Positions 17,541-26,696 of a DNA stretch of 64,000 bases are shown piece by piece. The stretch spans positions 186,001 to 250,000 of the forward strand of contig NZ_QAOG01000003.1 in the NCBI RefSeq assembly GCF_003050705.1. Direction: 5' to 3'. How positions within the stretch are numbered: the first letter of the stretch is position 1; each line of letters opens with the position of its first letter. The DNA comes from Sphingomonas aurantiaca. GTDB taxonomy: Bacteria; Pseudomonadota; Alphaproteobacteria; Sphingomonadales; Sphingomonadaceae. The position numbers and the translations under genes are program-made. The notes below the pieces were generated by a model. That model was not told where the DNA came from. It searched no databases and saw nothing but the letters and a program-made list of their open reading frames with translations.

Positions 17541-17644
17541 CCACCCCGGCGAAGGCCGGGGCCCAAATGGGAGACCTAGCTGATGTGCGTAGCGATCCGT
17601 TACTCCAACTTTTCCAGTTGGGCCCCGGCCTTCGCCGGGGTGGG
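17541..17644 (-). repeat. R1 palindromic repeat, copy c (reverse)
   Basis: Arms CCACCCCGGCGAAGGCCGGGG and CCCCGGCCTTCGCCGGGGTGG, the most perfect pair of the set. The core carries GGAGTAACGGATC when read on the minus strand. Between convergent genes. Confidence 0.92.
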
Positions 17645-17682
17645 GCAGGCGTTTGCGACCGCCTGAAGCACGGGCGAAGGAA

Positions 17683-18267
17683 TCACCCCCGCACCACGCC
17701 GACATCCGCAAACCGCCGCGGCTCGACCGGCGGCACCGCGGGGTCGTTCAGCTGGCACTGCCAATGCCCCACATCGATCCACCGGCCATTCTTGTACCCG
17801 ACCTCGCGGTACACGCCCGCGCGCCGGAACCCGACCGCCTCGTGCAGCTTGATCGACGAATCATTGGGCAGCGCGATCGCGCCGATCGCCTGGGTGAAGC
17901 CTTGCGCGCGCAGCGTATCGATCAGCGCCTCGTATAACAGCCGCCCCGCGCCCTGGCGCTGCGCCGCGTCCGCGACATAGACCGTGGTCTCGCACGCGAA
18001 CCGGTACGCCTCGCGCTTGTGGAACGGCGCGGCATAGGCGAACGCCAGCACGCCGCCCTCGGCGCCGATCGTCGCGACCAGCCACGGATACAGCCCGTCC
18101 GATGCCGCCATCCGCGCGCGCATCTGCCGTGCATCGGGCGCGTCGGTCTCGAACGAGACCGTCCCGACCAGCACGTGCGGCGCGTAGATCGCCGCAATCG
18201 ACGCCGCGTCCTCGGGAACCGCGGCGCGGATGACGATGCCGCCCCCGTTTGCAGAGGCGGCGACCAT
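17683..18267 (-). CDS. GNAT N-acetyltransferase (phosphinothricin acetyltransferase-like)
   Basis: A 194-residue GNAT protein. The fold starts at IRAAVPEDAASIAAIYAPHV, and FETDAPDARQM, ACETTVYVADAAQRQGAGRLLYEALI (acetyl-CoA loop R/Q-x-x-G-x-G/A) and KLHEAVGFRRAGVYREVGYKNGRWIDV match the Pat/Bar branch that acetylates phosphinothricin or methionine sulfoximine-like amino acids. Its ATG shares one base with the sppA stop (TGATG), so they are cotranslated. Native substrate uncertain. Confidence 0.9.
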   Translation of the reverse strand: MVAASANGGGIVIRAAVPEDAASIAAIYAPHVLVGTVSFETDAPDARQMRARMAASDGLYPWLVATIGAEGGVLAFAYAAPFHKREAYRFACETTVYVADAAQRQGAGRLLYEALIDTLRAQGFTQAIGAIALPNDSSIKLHEAVGFRRAGVYREVGYKNGRWIDVGHWQCQLNDPAVPPVEPRRFADVGVVRG

Positions 18268-20219
18268 CAGAACCCGATCCGTGCCAGCAGCAGGTCGAGC
18301 AGCTTGGCGTCGCTAAAGCCGGCGGTCGTCGGCCCCATCCCGCCGCACTCGAGGCAGCGCGCCTGGACCGAGCCCGAGGTCGCGAGCCGCTTCATGTCGC
18401 CGACCGCACGCGCGAGCATCTGGCGACGGTCCGCCGCGACATGCGCGAACGCATCGCCGCCGCCCGCGTCGTCATCGCTGCCGTCATTGCCGAAATCCTG
18501 CGCGATCGTCGCGAGGAAGCCCGGCTTCTTTTCGAGATATTCCGCATGCACCTTGGCCGGATCGAGCTTGGCGCGCTTGGCGGCCTCGTCGATCGCGTCC
18601 TTGAGCGTGCCGAACCGGTCGACCAGCCCGATCTGCCGCGCGGTGCCGCCATCCCAGACGCGGCCCTGGCCGATCTCGTCGACCCGTGCGGGGGTCATTT
18701 TCCGCGACGCGGCGACCCGGCTCACGAACGCGCGATACCCGTTCTCGATGCCGGCCTGCGCGATCGCGTCGAACATCGGCGTGGTCCCGCCGGTGATGTC
18801 GGGCTGGCCCGATAGCGGCGTGGTCTTCACGCCGTCGCTGGTCACGCCGATCTTGGCGAGCGCGTTCTCGAACGTCGGCACCACGCCGAAGATGCCGATC
18901 GAGCCGGTGATCGTGCCGGGTTCGGCAAAGATCACGTCGGCCGGCGTCGACACCCAGTAACCGCCGCTCGCTGCCAGACCGCCCATCGACACGACCACGG
19001 GCAGCTTCTGTCGCTTGGCCTCGAGGATCGCGAGCCGGATCTGCTCGGACGCCAGCACCGATCCACCCGGCGAATCGACGCGCACGACCAGTGCCTTCAG
19101 CGTTTTCTTGGCCAGCCCGTCGAGCACCGCCTTCTCGATCGTCTTGCCCGCCGCCTTGCCGGGGCCGCTCTCGCCGTCGACGATCTCGCCGGCGATCGTC
19201 AGCACGCCGATCGAGTCGCCGCCGGTCGGCAGCGGGTTCGCCTTCACCCAGGTGTCGTAGGTGATGCTGGCATAGTTGCCCGCGGGCTTCTTGTCGTCGG
19301 ACCCGGCGATCTCGGCCACGCGCCGGCCGAACGCGATCCGGTCGCCGAGCTTGTCGACGATTCCGGCGCGCAGATTGGCCTCGGCGATGTTGCCGTTCGC
19401 GGCGATGATCACCTTGTCGGGCGCGGTCATGAACTGCGCGATCTGCGCCTTGGGACGTGCCTTCGCGACGGCCTCGCGCCACTGCGAGAACAGGGTCCCG
19501 TACAGCGCAGTGCTCGCCGCCTTCGCGTCCTCGCTCTGGTCGGCGCGCGTGTACGGCTCGACGAACGACTTGTAGCGGCCGACGCGGTAGACGTGCGCGT
19601 TGACGCCCAGCTTGTCGATCAGGCCCTTGTAGTAAAGCTGGTTGCCGCCCGGCCCCATGAAGATCGTGCCGCCCATCGGGTTGACCCAGACCTCGCTCGC
19701 ATTCGCGGCGAGGCGATAGCCGCCATCGGTGTACGCGGTCGCATAGGCCAGCACCGGCTTGCCGCTCGCCCGCACCCGCGCGAGCGCGTCGCCGACCTCG
19801 CCCAGTGCCGCGGGATAGGCCCCGCCAAAGCTGTCGAGATCGAGCACGAGGACCTTCACGCGGCCATCGGTGCGCGCGGTGTCGATCGCGCGCACCACGT
19901 CGCGCAACCGGAACTGGCGAGTCGTGCTCTGCCCCGACAGCGCGGCGAACGCGGCCTGCTCCTCGGGCTGCTCGACGATCGACCCGTTCAGGTCGAGCAC
20001 CAGCGCACCGTCCTTGATCGCCTTGGTCCCCGGCCGCGCGTTGAGCGCCGCGAAGATCAGCCCGAAGAACAGCAGCATCGCGAGCAGGACGAGGCCGTCC
20101 TTGATCGCGACGAGCAGCTTCCACACCCCGCGCACCAGCCGCCATTTCCGCCGCGGGGGGCGGGCCGGATCGGTGTAGGACGGGGCAGGGGTGTAGGACG
20201 GCGCAGCGGTATCGGTCAT
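18267..20219 (-). CDS. sppA: Signal peptide peptidase SppA, 67-kDa type
   Basis: SppA, 650 residues, the inner-membrane serine protease that degrades cleaved signal peptides. A proline-rich N-terminal tail precedes one membrane anchor (about 39-59); two tandem ClpP-like domains follow. The Ser-Lys dyad is visible as K217 in VGRYKSFVEPY and S418 in GGLAASGGYW, and VRVDSPGGSV supports the S49 family. Length matches the double-domain enterobacterial form. The first gene of a two-gene unit with the acetyltransferase. Confidence 0.95.
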   Translation of the reverse strand: MTDTAAPSYTPAPSYTDPARPPRRKWRLVRGVWKLLVAIKDGLVLLAMLLFFGLIFAALNARPGTKAIKDGALVLDLNGSIVEQPEEQAAFAALSGQSTTRQFRLRDVVRAIDTARTDGRVKVLVLDLDSFGGAYPAALGEVGDALARVRASGKPVLAYATAYTDGGYRLAANASEVWVNPMGGTIFMGPGGNQLYYKGLIDKLGVNAHVYRVGRYKSFVEPYTRADQSEDAKAASTALYGTLFSQWREAVAKARPKAQIAQFMTAPDKVIIAANGNIAEANLRAGIVDKLGDRIAFGRRVAEIAGSDDKKPAGNYASITYDTWVKANPLPTGGDSIGVLTIAGEIVDGESGPGKAAGKTIEKAVLDGLAKKTLKALVVRVDSPGGSVLASEQIRLAILEAKRQKLPVVVSMGGLAASGGYWVSTPADVIFAEPGTITGSIGIFGVVPTFENALAKIGVTSDGVKTTPLSGQPDITGGTTPMFDAIAQAGIENGYRAFVSRVAASRKMTPARVDEIGQGRVWDGGTARQIGLVDRFGTLKDAIDEAAKRAKLDPAKVHAEYLEKKPGFLATIAQDFGNDGSDDDAGGGDAFAHVAADRRQMLARAVGDMKRLATSGSVQARCLECGGMGPTTAGFSDAKLLDLLLARIGF

Positions 20220-20321
20220 GGCACGAGAGCTAGAGCAACCGCAGGCCTTCGTAAATGGCCTGTATTACGAGGCCAACACAGGGCTGGTTCAAGTCCCTGG
20301 CTCCCCCCGAGCGCCACCCAG

Positions 20322-20423
20322 TCCCCCTCCCGCCTGCGGGAGGGGTTAGGGGAGGGGCGTTCCACCAGCGCGCCGCCTGGACACGCCCCTCCCCCGACCC
20401 CTCCCGCAAGCGGAAGGGGAGCA
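20322..20423 (+). repeat. R5 palindromic repeat, copy b
   Basis: CCCCCTCCCGCCTGCGGGAGGGG then GTTAGGGG on the left; CCCCCGACCCCTCCCGC with AAGCGGAAGGGGAG on the right. Lies in the 459-base sppA-groES gap, outside the groES promoter. Upstream bases 20220-20321 contain only imperfect hairpins and no gene that I can support. Confidence 0.85.
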
Positions 20424-20581
20424 GAGGAGAAGGGGGGGAAGGGGAAGGCGTATCCGCCACTGTTCGCCTACGAACGCAGGAGACCGGCAGCCCTCGGCCA
20501 GCTGCCGCGTCCGCGCGGCAGCCCCCTCGGCACGATGCCCGAAACCCACGCCGGTAGGAAAAATTTTCTCTACGGGAACCT

Positions 20582-20610
20582 TTGACATGGGTCGCGAGCG
20601 TCCACATATG
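20582..20610 (+). promoter_or_regulatory. Probable vegetative promoter of groESL
   Basis: TTGACA at 20582-20587 and CATATG at 20605-20610, spaced 17 bases. The start of transcription would fall at or just before the CIRCE element that follows. Sequence shows a near-consensus -35; the -10 is weaker. Confidence 0.7.
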
Positions 20611-20617
20611 CCGGGTG

Positions 20618-20644
20618 TTGGCACTCGGGCTCCCTGAGTGCCAG
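20618..20644 (+). promoter_or_regulatory. CIRCE element (HrcA operator)
   Basis: TTGGCACTC, nine bases, GAGTGCCAG: a perfect inverted repeat of the CIRCE type (consensus TTAGCACTC-N9-GAGTGCTAA). It overlaps the predicted transcription start and lies 34 bases before groES, so repression of groESL by HrcA is expected. hrcA is not in the window. Confidence 0.95.
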
Positions 20645-20678
20645 AAATCTGTCACAATCCCAAAAGGACATGGACCCC

Positions 20679-20966
20679 ATGAACTTTCGTCCGTTGCATG
20701 ATCGCGTGCTGGTGAAGCGCCTCGAAGCCGAAGAGAAGACGGCTGGCGGCATCATCATCCCCGACACCGCCAAGGAAAAGCCGCAGGAAGGCGAAGTCGT
20801 CGCCGTCGGCACCGGGACCCGCGCCGAGAACGGCACGATCACCCCGCTCGACGTCAAGGCCGGCGACAAGGTTCTGTTCGGCAAGTGGTCGGGCACCGAG
20901 GTCAAGGTCGACGGTGAGGATCTCCTCATCATGAAGGAATCGGACATTCTCGGCATCGTCGGCTGA
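20679..20966 (+). CDS. groES: Co-chaperonin GroES
   Basis: GroES, 95 residues, the heptameric lid of the GroEL folding chamber. The family sequence is unmistakable: [33 protein letters not shown] (mobile loop at about 17-32) and the C-terminal [13 protein letters not shown]. The ATG at 20679 gives the standard [10 protein letters not shown] start; an in-frame ATG 9 bases upstream (MDP) is less typical. Preceded by a CIRCE operator and followed by groEL after 120 bases. Confidence 0.98.
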   Translation: MNFRPLHDRVLVKRLEAEEKTAGGIIIPDTAKEKPQEGEVVAVGTGTRAENGTITPLDVKAGDKVLFGKWSGTEVKVDGEDLLIMKESDILGIVG

Positions 20967-21005
20967 CCCCGACGGGCTCGGAAACGTCGGCTTTTGCTGA
21001 CGTGA

Positions 21006-22730
<1,725 letters not shown>

Positions 22731-22864
22731 TTTCGGACGGGGCCAGCATGCTGGCCCCGCCACGAAATCAGAACGGCCGGCGGGCTGGTGGCTTCGCCGC
22801 CAGTCCCGTCCGACGAAAAGGGCCGGCTTTGCCGGTCCTCCGTTCCGACCAAGACGACCAAAGC

Positions 22865-22893
22865 AAAGGGCCGGGGCGCAACCCCCGGCCTTT
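22865..22893 (+). terminator. Rho-independent terminator after groEL
   Basis: Stem GGCCGGGG/CCCCGGCC with A-rich left flank (AAAG) and TTT on the right. A second, T-less hairpin GGGGCCAGCATGCTGGCCCC is at 22739-22758 right after the groEL stop. Confidence 0.75.
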
Positions 22894-23168
22894 CGTGCGT
22901 CAGCGGCGCGTATCCCACCAAGCATCGCGACGCTCCGATACCGAGTCGCTGCAATAAAGCCTCTTTTCGCAGATTTTTACAATTTGCAGATGCCCCGCAA
23001 GCCTCCCACGCGGCCGATCACCACCGACCCGACCCCCGCGTTCGCGGAAATCTTCCTACCATATTGATTTGATTGTCCCCGCCACGCGGCGCCGCCAGCC
23101 ACCGGGCGCCATTTCCCGCCGGTGACACAATAGGTGCAAGCGGACGGTGATCACGCTACCATCACGGC
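22894..23168. other. Intergenic region without a supported gene
   Basis: 275 bases between the groEL terminator and the HTH gene. It includes the most AT-rich intergenic stretch nearby (AAATTTTTAC-like around 22970-22990 and ATATTGATTTGATTG near 23063), probably the promoter region for the HTH-membrane-MarR unit. I see no repeat or coding sequence. Confidence 0.6.
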
Positions 23169-24116
23169 ATGACCGCAGGACGCATCGATCAGTTGACCGA
23201 AGCCCAGCGCACCTGCCTGCGGCTGGTACTGACGCACCATAATTCCAAGGAAATCGCGGCGTTGGTCGGCGTGTCGCCGTCCGCGATCGACAAGCGGATC
23301 GAGCGCGCGATCCAGATCCTGGGTGTCGCCACCCGGTTCGAGGCGGCCCGCCAGCTGCAGCAGCACGAGCGCGGCGAGGTCGACGGCGTCGTGCCGCCCC
23401 GCGATTTCGTCGCGACGGTCGGTCAGGCGCCGACGTACGAACGGCTACCATCCGAACCAATCGACGTTCCCAGCCCCCCCGCCGACACGCCAGACGTGAG
23501 GCAGATCGAGCCGTGGGGGCTTGTTCGCCGCTTCTTTGGCCTGTCCGGAGCTAGCGGATCGACAGGGGTGGCGCGCAATCGGTTTTCGGTTGGCGACAGG
23601 ATAGTCCGACTGATCGCGCTCATGGGCCTGATCGCCGTCACGTCGATGGCGCTCATCAACATGGCGATGACGTTGACCAACCTGTTGCGATCGAACCGAG
23701 ACCGCAGCGCTCCCGTACACGGTACCGCGACGATGGTGCCTTCGGGGAGAACGACGATGTTGAAGCAGCGACGCGATGCGACCGACAAGGTCACGACCGA
23801 TTTCCTGAAAGCCGAGGCTGCGGTCGATCATGCCGCGATGCTCGCCGCATCCTGTGTCTCGACGCTGTTGCAGCAGCGGGTCGCCGCCAACCTGCCCGTC
23901 GGCACCGGCGTGCTGGCGCTGCAGATGCTGTCTCAGGCCTCGCTCGACATCATCAACGCGCGCCAACGCTTCGTCGAGGCGCATCGCGCACTGGTCGACG
24001 TCCGCGCCGAGATCGGTCTCGGCCAGTTCTACGGCTATGGCGATACCGCCGAATGCCCGCCGAACGAAGGCGCGCTGCGTGCCGACGGTCCGGTTCGCCT
24101 GGCAGCGGTGGCCTGA
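23169..24116 (+). CDS. Membrane-anchored protein with N-terminal LuxR-type HTH
   Basis: A 315-residue protein that begins with a LuxR/GerE-like helix-turn-helix (about 8-65: LTEAQRTCLRLVLTHHNSKE, AALVGVSPSAIDKRIERAIQ) instead of carrying it at the C-terminus. A proline-rich linker (about 75-115) leads to one membrane helix (about 145-168, RLIALMGLIAVTSMALINMAM) and a C-terminal region of about 145 residues that would be periplasmic and is largely helical. This is the shape of a one-component transmembrane regulator like ToxR/CadC, but with a LuxR-type head. Followed by a membrane protein and a MarR-like gene in the same direction. Ligand unknown. Confidence 0.8.
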   Translation: MTAGRIDQLTEAQRTCLRLVLTHHNSKEIAALVGVSPSAIDKRIERAIQILGVATRFEAARQLQQHERGEVDGVVPPRDFVATVGQAPTYERLPSEPIDVPSPPADTPDVRQIEPWGLVRRFFGLSGASGSTGVARNRFSVGDRIVRLIALMGLIAVTSMALINMAMTLTNLLRSNRDRSAPVHGTATMVPSGRTTMLKQRRDATDKVTTDFLKAEAAVDHAAMLAASCVSTLLQQRVAANLPVGTGVLALQMLSQASLDIINARQRFVEAHRALVDVRAEIGLGQFYGYGDTAECPPNEGALRADGPVRLAAVA

Positions 24117-24144
24117 ACGGCCGGTTTCGGTCCAGCTTTGGGGG

Positions 24145-24609
24145 GTGGAGTTGGATCGGGTCTGGCTGTTCTACACGATACAGGCGGCAGCGTCGGCCTA
24201 TGCCCTGCTGCGAGGCGGCGCACCGGAGCGCCTGACGGGACTGGCACTGCTGCTTGCAGCGGTGTCGACCGGACTGGTCCAGCGCAATATCCCGGTCCTG
24301 TTCGTGGGTCTGGAAGGCGGCGTGATGATCGTCGACCTCATTTTGCTGGCGGTGATGATCACGATTACGCTCAAGGCCGATCGGTTCTGGCCGGCCTGGG
24401 CCACCGCGCTCCACGCGCTGGGGACGGGCGCGCACCTGACCCGTGCGATCAGCCCCGACGTGATCCGGCTCGTCCATGCCGTCCTCTCCGCCGCCTGGAG
24501 CTATCCCATCGTCCTGCTTCTCGTGATCGGGACCGTCAGGCACTCGCGCAGGATCCGGGCCCGTGGCTGGGATCTCGACTGGAGTCGCCAGGATCCGACC
24601 CTGCGATGA
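24145..24609 (+). CDS. Multi-pass membrane protein of unknown function
   Basis: About 154 residues with four or five hydrophobic helices (YTIQAAASAYALL; LTGLALLLAAVSTGLV; GVMIVDLILLAVMITITLKA; WSYPIVLLLVIGTV) and a basic C-terminus (RHSRRIRARGWDLDWSRQD). No ATG is available; the start is GTG 24145 or TTG 24151, the latter with GGGGGTGG close by. It lies 28 bases after the HTH gene and overlaps the next gene by four bases (ATGA). No known family recognised. Confidence 0.75.
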   Translation: MELDRVWLFYTIQAAASAYALLRGGAPERLTGLALLLAAVSTGLVQRNIPVLFVGLEGGVMIVDLILLAVMITITLKADRFWPAWATALHALGTGAHLTRAISPDVIRLVHAVLSAAWSYPIVLLLVIGTVRHSRRIRARGWDLDWSRQDPTLR

Positions 24610-25070
24610 CGCATAATCGGAAGACGTCTATGACTTACACCATTGCCGTTGTGCCCGTGCCTGCCACCAAGCATCTGACGTACCTTCCCGTCCTGAGCCT
24701 GCCTGCCGTCGATCCGGCGTCCGGTACGGCCTCGTCGACGGCGTTGGTGGAGATTGCCAAGCGACTCTATGCCGTCCGCAAGATGCGCGACGACCTGCTC
24801 GGTATCTCGCTCTTCTCCGAGCCCGCCTGGGACATCCTGCTCGATCTGTTCATTTCGGAGCACGAGAATCGCCAGCTCAGCGTGTCGGCGGTCTGTATCG
24901 GCGCGCGTGCGCCCTCGGCCACCGCGCTACGCTATCTGACGATGTTACAGGACGCCGACCTGGTCGAACGGACCCGCGACGAACGCGATGGACGCCGCTC
25001 GCACGTCCGCCTGACGACGCTGGGCCGACGGCGGATGGCAAGCCTGTTGGGGCCGTTGATCGCGGAATGA
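24606..25070 (+). CDS. MarR-like winged-helix regulator
   Basis: A 154-residue DNA-binding protein with a winged-helix domain at about 60-150: EPAWDILLDLFISEHENRQL (helix), SVSAVCIGARAPSATALRYLTMLQDADLVER (recognition region) and the wing RDERDGRRSHVRLTTLGRRRM, as in MarR. The N-terminal 50 residues are not typical. The ATG at 24606 overlaps the preceding stop; a second ATG is at 24630. Its coupling to a membrane protein and a membrane-anchored HTH protein suggests one regulatory unit; targets are unknown. Confidence 0.8.
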   Translation: MTHNRKTSMTYTIAVVPVPATKHLTYLPVLSLPAVDPASGTASSTALVEIAKRLYAVRKMRDDLLGISLFSEPAWDILLDLFISEHENRQLSVSAVCIGARAPSATALRYLTMLQDADLVERTRDERDGRRSHVRLTTLGRRRMASLLGPLIAE

Positions 25071-25119
25071 AGGCCGGGGCCCGAAGCGCGATGCGGTCGG
25101 GGGCGCGCTAAGCGCGACT

Positions 25120-25193
25120 TGGAGCGGGTAACGGGAATCGAACCCGTGTATTCAGCTTGGAAGGCTGCTGTACTACCATTGTACTATACCCGC
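25120..25193 (-). tRNA. tRNA-Gly (anticodon TCC)
   Basis: Minus-strand cloverleaf of 74 bases. Acceptor GCGGGTA pairs with TACCCGC, followed by T and an encoded CCA. D-arm TAGTACAATGGTAGTAC; anticodon stem CAGCC/GGCTG with loop CTTCCAA giving anticodon TCC for glycine; T-arm ACGGGTTCGATTCCCGT. All helices pair fully. Confidence 0.97.
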
Positions 25194-25311
25194 CCGACGC
25201 GTCGAAGCGAGCGCAGGAACTAGCGTCGCGGCGCGCCCGGCGCAAGCGTCCGTGTGGCGGCTTGCGCACATGCTTCATGGCTTCATTACCATTATGCGCT
25301 AGTCCCCGGGC

Positions 25312-26586
25312 ATGGATCACGACCCCGCGATTGCCGTTTCCACCGCCCCCGATCCCCGGCCGAAATCCGCGGTCAGCCATGGGGCGGGGCTGTCGGGGCT
25401 GGTCGGCGTGCTGGCCTGGATCGGGCTTGCGCGGCATTACGGGATGGACGGGCCCTATTCGGCGCTGACCAACGTCGCCGCGTGCGGCCTGCCGATGATC
25501 CTCTGGTCGCTGATCGTCGACAAGGTCCATCGGAGCCCGACCACCGGGATCGACTGGTCGGCGGGCAAGCCATGGCGCGAGACGCTCGACCTGAGCCTCA
25601 CCAAGCTTGCCGGGTTATGGGCGACATGGGCGGCGATCGCGGTGATCTATGGCGCCGGGCGGTTCTACTGGCAGGGCAATTTCGCATTTGCGATGTGGTG
25701 CTTCACCAACGCCGCGCCGATCCTGTTCGTCGTATCAATCCCCTATGTCCTCTGGATCGACCGCTATCTCGTCGATCCGCGCGACGGCGCCTGGCATCTC
25801 GGGGCCTGGATGACCGGGCAGGCGGGGGTGGAGCCCGAGGCGATCTATGGCCATCTGCGCGCCTGGGGGGTGAAGACGTTCTTCCTCGCGTTCATGCTGG
25901 CGATCGTGCCGCCGGGGTTCGGCGAGTTCGTCCGCGGCGATGTCGCGACCGTGCTCCACGACCCGGTCGCGTTGTCGAGCTGGCTGGTGACGTTGATGTT
26001 CCTGATCGACGTGGCGTTCGCGACGGTCGGCTATCTGCTGACGTTCCGCCCGCTCGATTCGCACATCCGCAGCGCCAACCCGTTCGCGGCGGCGTGGCTG
26101 CCTGCGTTGATGTGCTATCCGCCGTTCATCCTGATGACCCCCGGCGGTCCGCTCGATTATCATCCCGGCACGTCGGACTGGGCCTATTGGTTCCAGGGGC
26201 ATCCGATCGCGCTCGCGCTGATCGGCGCGATCCTCGTCGGGCTGACCGCGATCTATGCCTGGGCGACGATGGCGTTCGGCTTCCGGTTCTCCAACCTCAC
26301 CAACCGCGGCATTCTCACGCACGGCCCCTATGCGGTGTCGCGCCATCCCGCGTATCTGTCGAAGAACCTGTTCTGGTGGCTGTCGACCATCCCCGTACTG
26401 ACGCTCGGCAGCATGGTCGACGCGACCCGCGCGACACTGCTGATGGGTGCGGTGAGCGGCGTCTATTACTGGCGCGCCAAGACGGAGGAGCGCCATCTGA
26501 AGCTCGACCCCGCCTATCGCGCCTATGACGCGTGGATGGCGCACCACGGCCTCGTCCCGCGGCTGTTCGCAAAACTGCGCGGCTAA
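25312..26586 (+). CDS. Isoprenylcysteine methyltransferase-like membrane protein
   Basis: A 424-residue multi-pass membrane protein. The C-terminal domain holds the ICMT/PEMT methyltransferase signature GPYAVSRHPAYLSKN (about 335-349) in a membrane hairpin and the closing EERHLKLDPAYRAYD, both typical of SAM-dependent membrane methyltransferases. The N-terminal 300 residues add about eight further helices, much larger than classical Ste14 enzymes. Substrate unknown; bacteria rarely prenylate proteins, so a lipid or small molecule is likelier. The stop abuts an R5 repeat. Confidence 0.8.
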   Translation: MDHDPAIAVSTAPDPRPKSAVSHGAGLSGLVGVLAWIGLARHYGMDGPYSALTNVAACGLPMILWSLIVDKVHRSPTTGIDWSAGKPWRETLDLSLTKLAGLWATWAAIAVIYGAGRFYWQGNFAFAMWCFTNAAPILFVVSIPYVLWIDRYLVDPRDGAWHLGAWMTGQAGVEPEAIYGHLRAWGVKTFFLAFMLAIVPPGFGEFVRGDVATVLHDPVALSSWLVTLMFLIDVAFATVGYLLTFRPLDSHIRSANPFAAAWLPALMCYPPFILMTPGGPLDYHPGTSDWAYWFQGHPIALALIGAILVGLTAIYAWATMAFGFRFSNLTNRGILTHGPYAVSRHPAYLSKNLFWWLSTIPVLTLGSMVDATRATLLMGAVSGVYYWRAKTEERHLKLDPAYRAYDAWMAHHGLVPRLFAKLRG

Positions 26587-26694
26587 TTCCCCTCACGCTT
26601 GCGGGAGGGGTTAGAGAAGGGGCTGACCCACGCCGTGCCCGAAGCGCCTGCGGCCAAGCCCTCCCCCGACCCCTCCCGCGAGCGGAAGGGGAGA
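26587..26694 (+). repeat. R5 palindromic repeat, copy c
   Basis: Fills the whole space between the convergent stop codons of the ICMT-like gene and gshA. Left arm TTCCCCTCACGCTTGCGGG then GGTTAGAG; right part CCCCCGACCCCTCCCGC. Confidence 0.85.
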
Positions 26695-26696
26695 CG

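Noticed and set aside
20230-20320. tRNA-like fragment: a loop TTCGTAA (Thr-like anticodon) within AGGCC...GGCCT and a TTCAAGT T-loop-like stretch before groES
   Set aside because: The T-stem does not pair with a 7-base loop, the anticodon loop has nine bases, and no 5' acceptor strand or CCA is present. At best a decayed tRNA; not annotated.
20230-20655. Minus-strand open frame of about 141 codons in the sppA-groES gap
   Set aside because: Runs across the R5 repeat and the groES promoter/CIRCE, with sequence rich in R, G and P as expected from repeat translation; no start signal.
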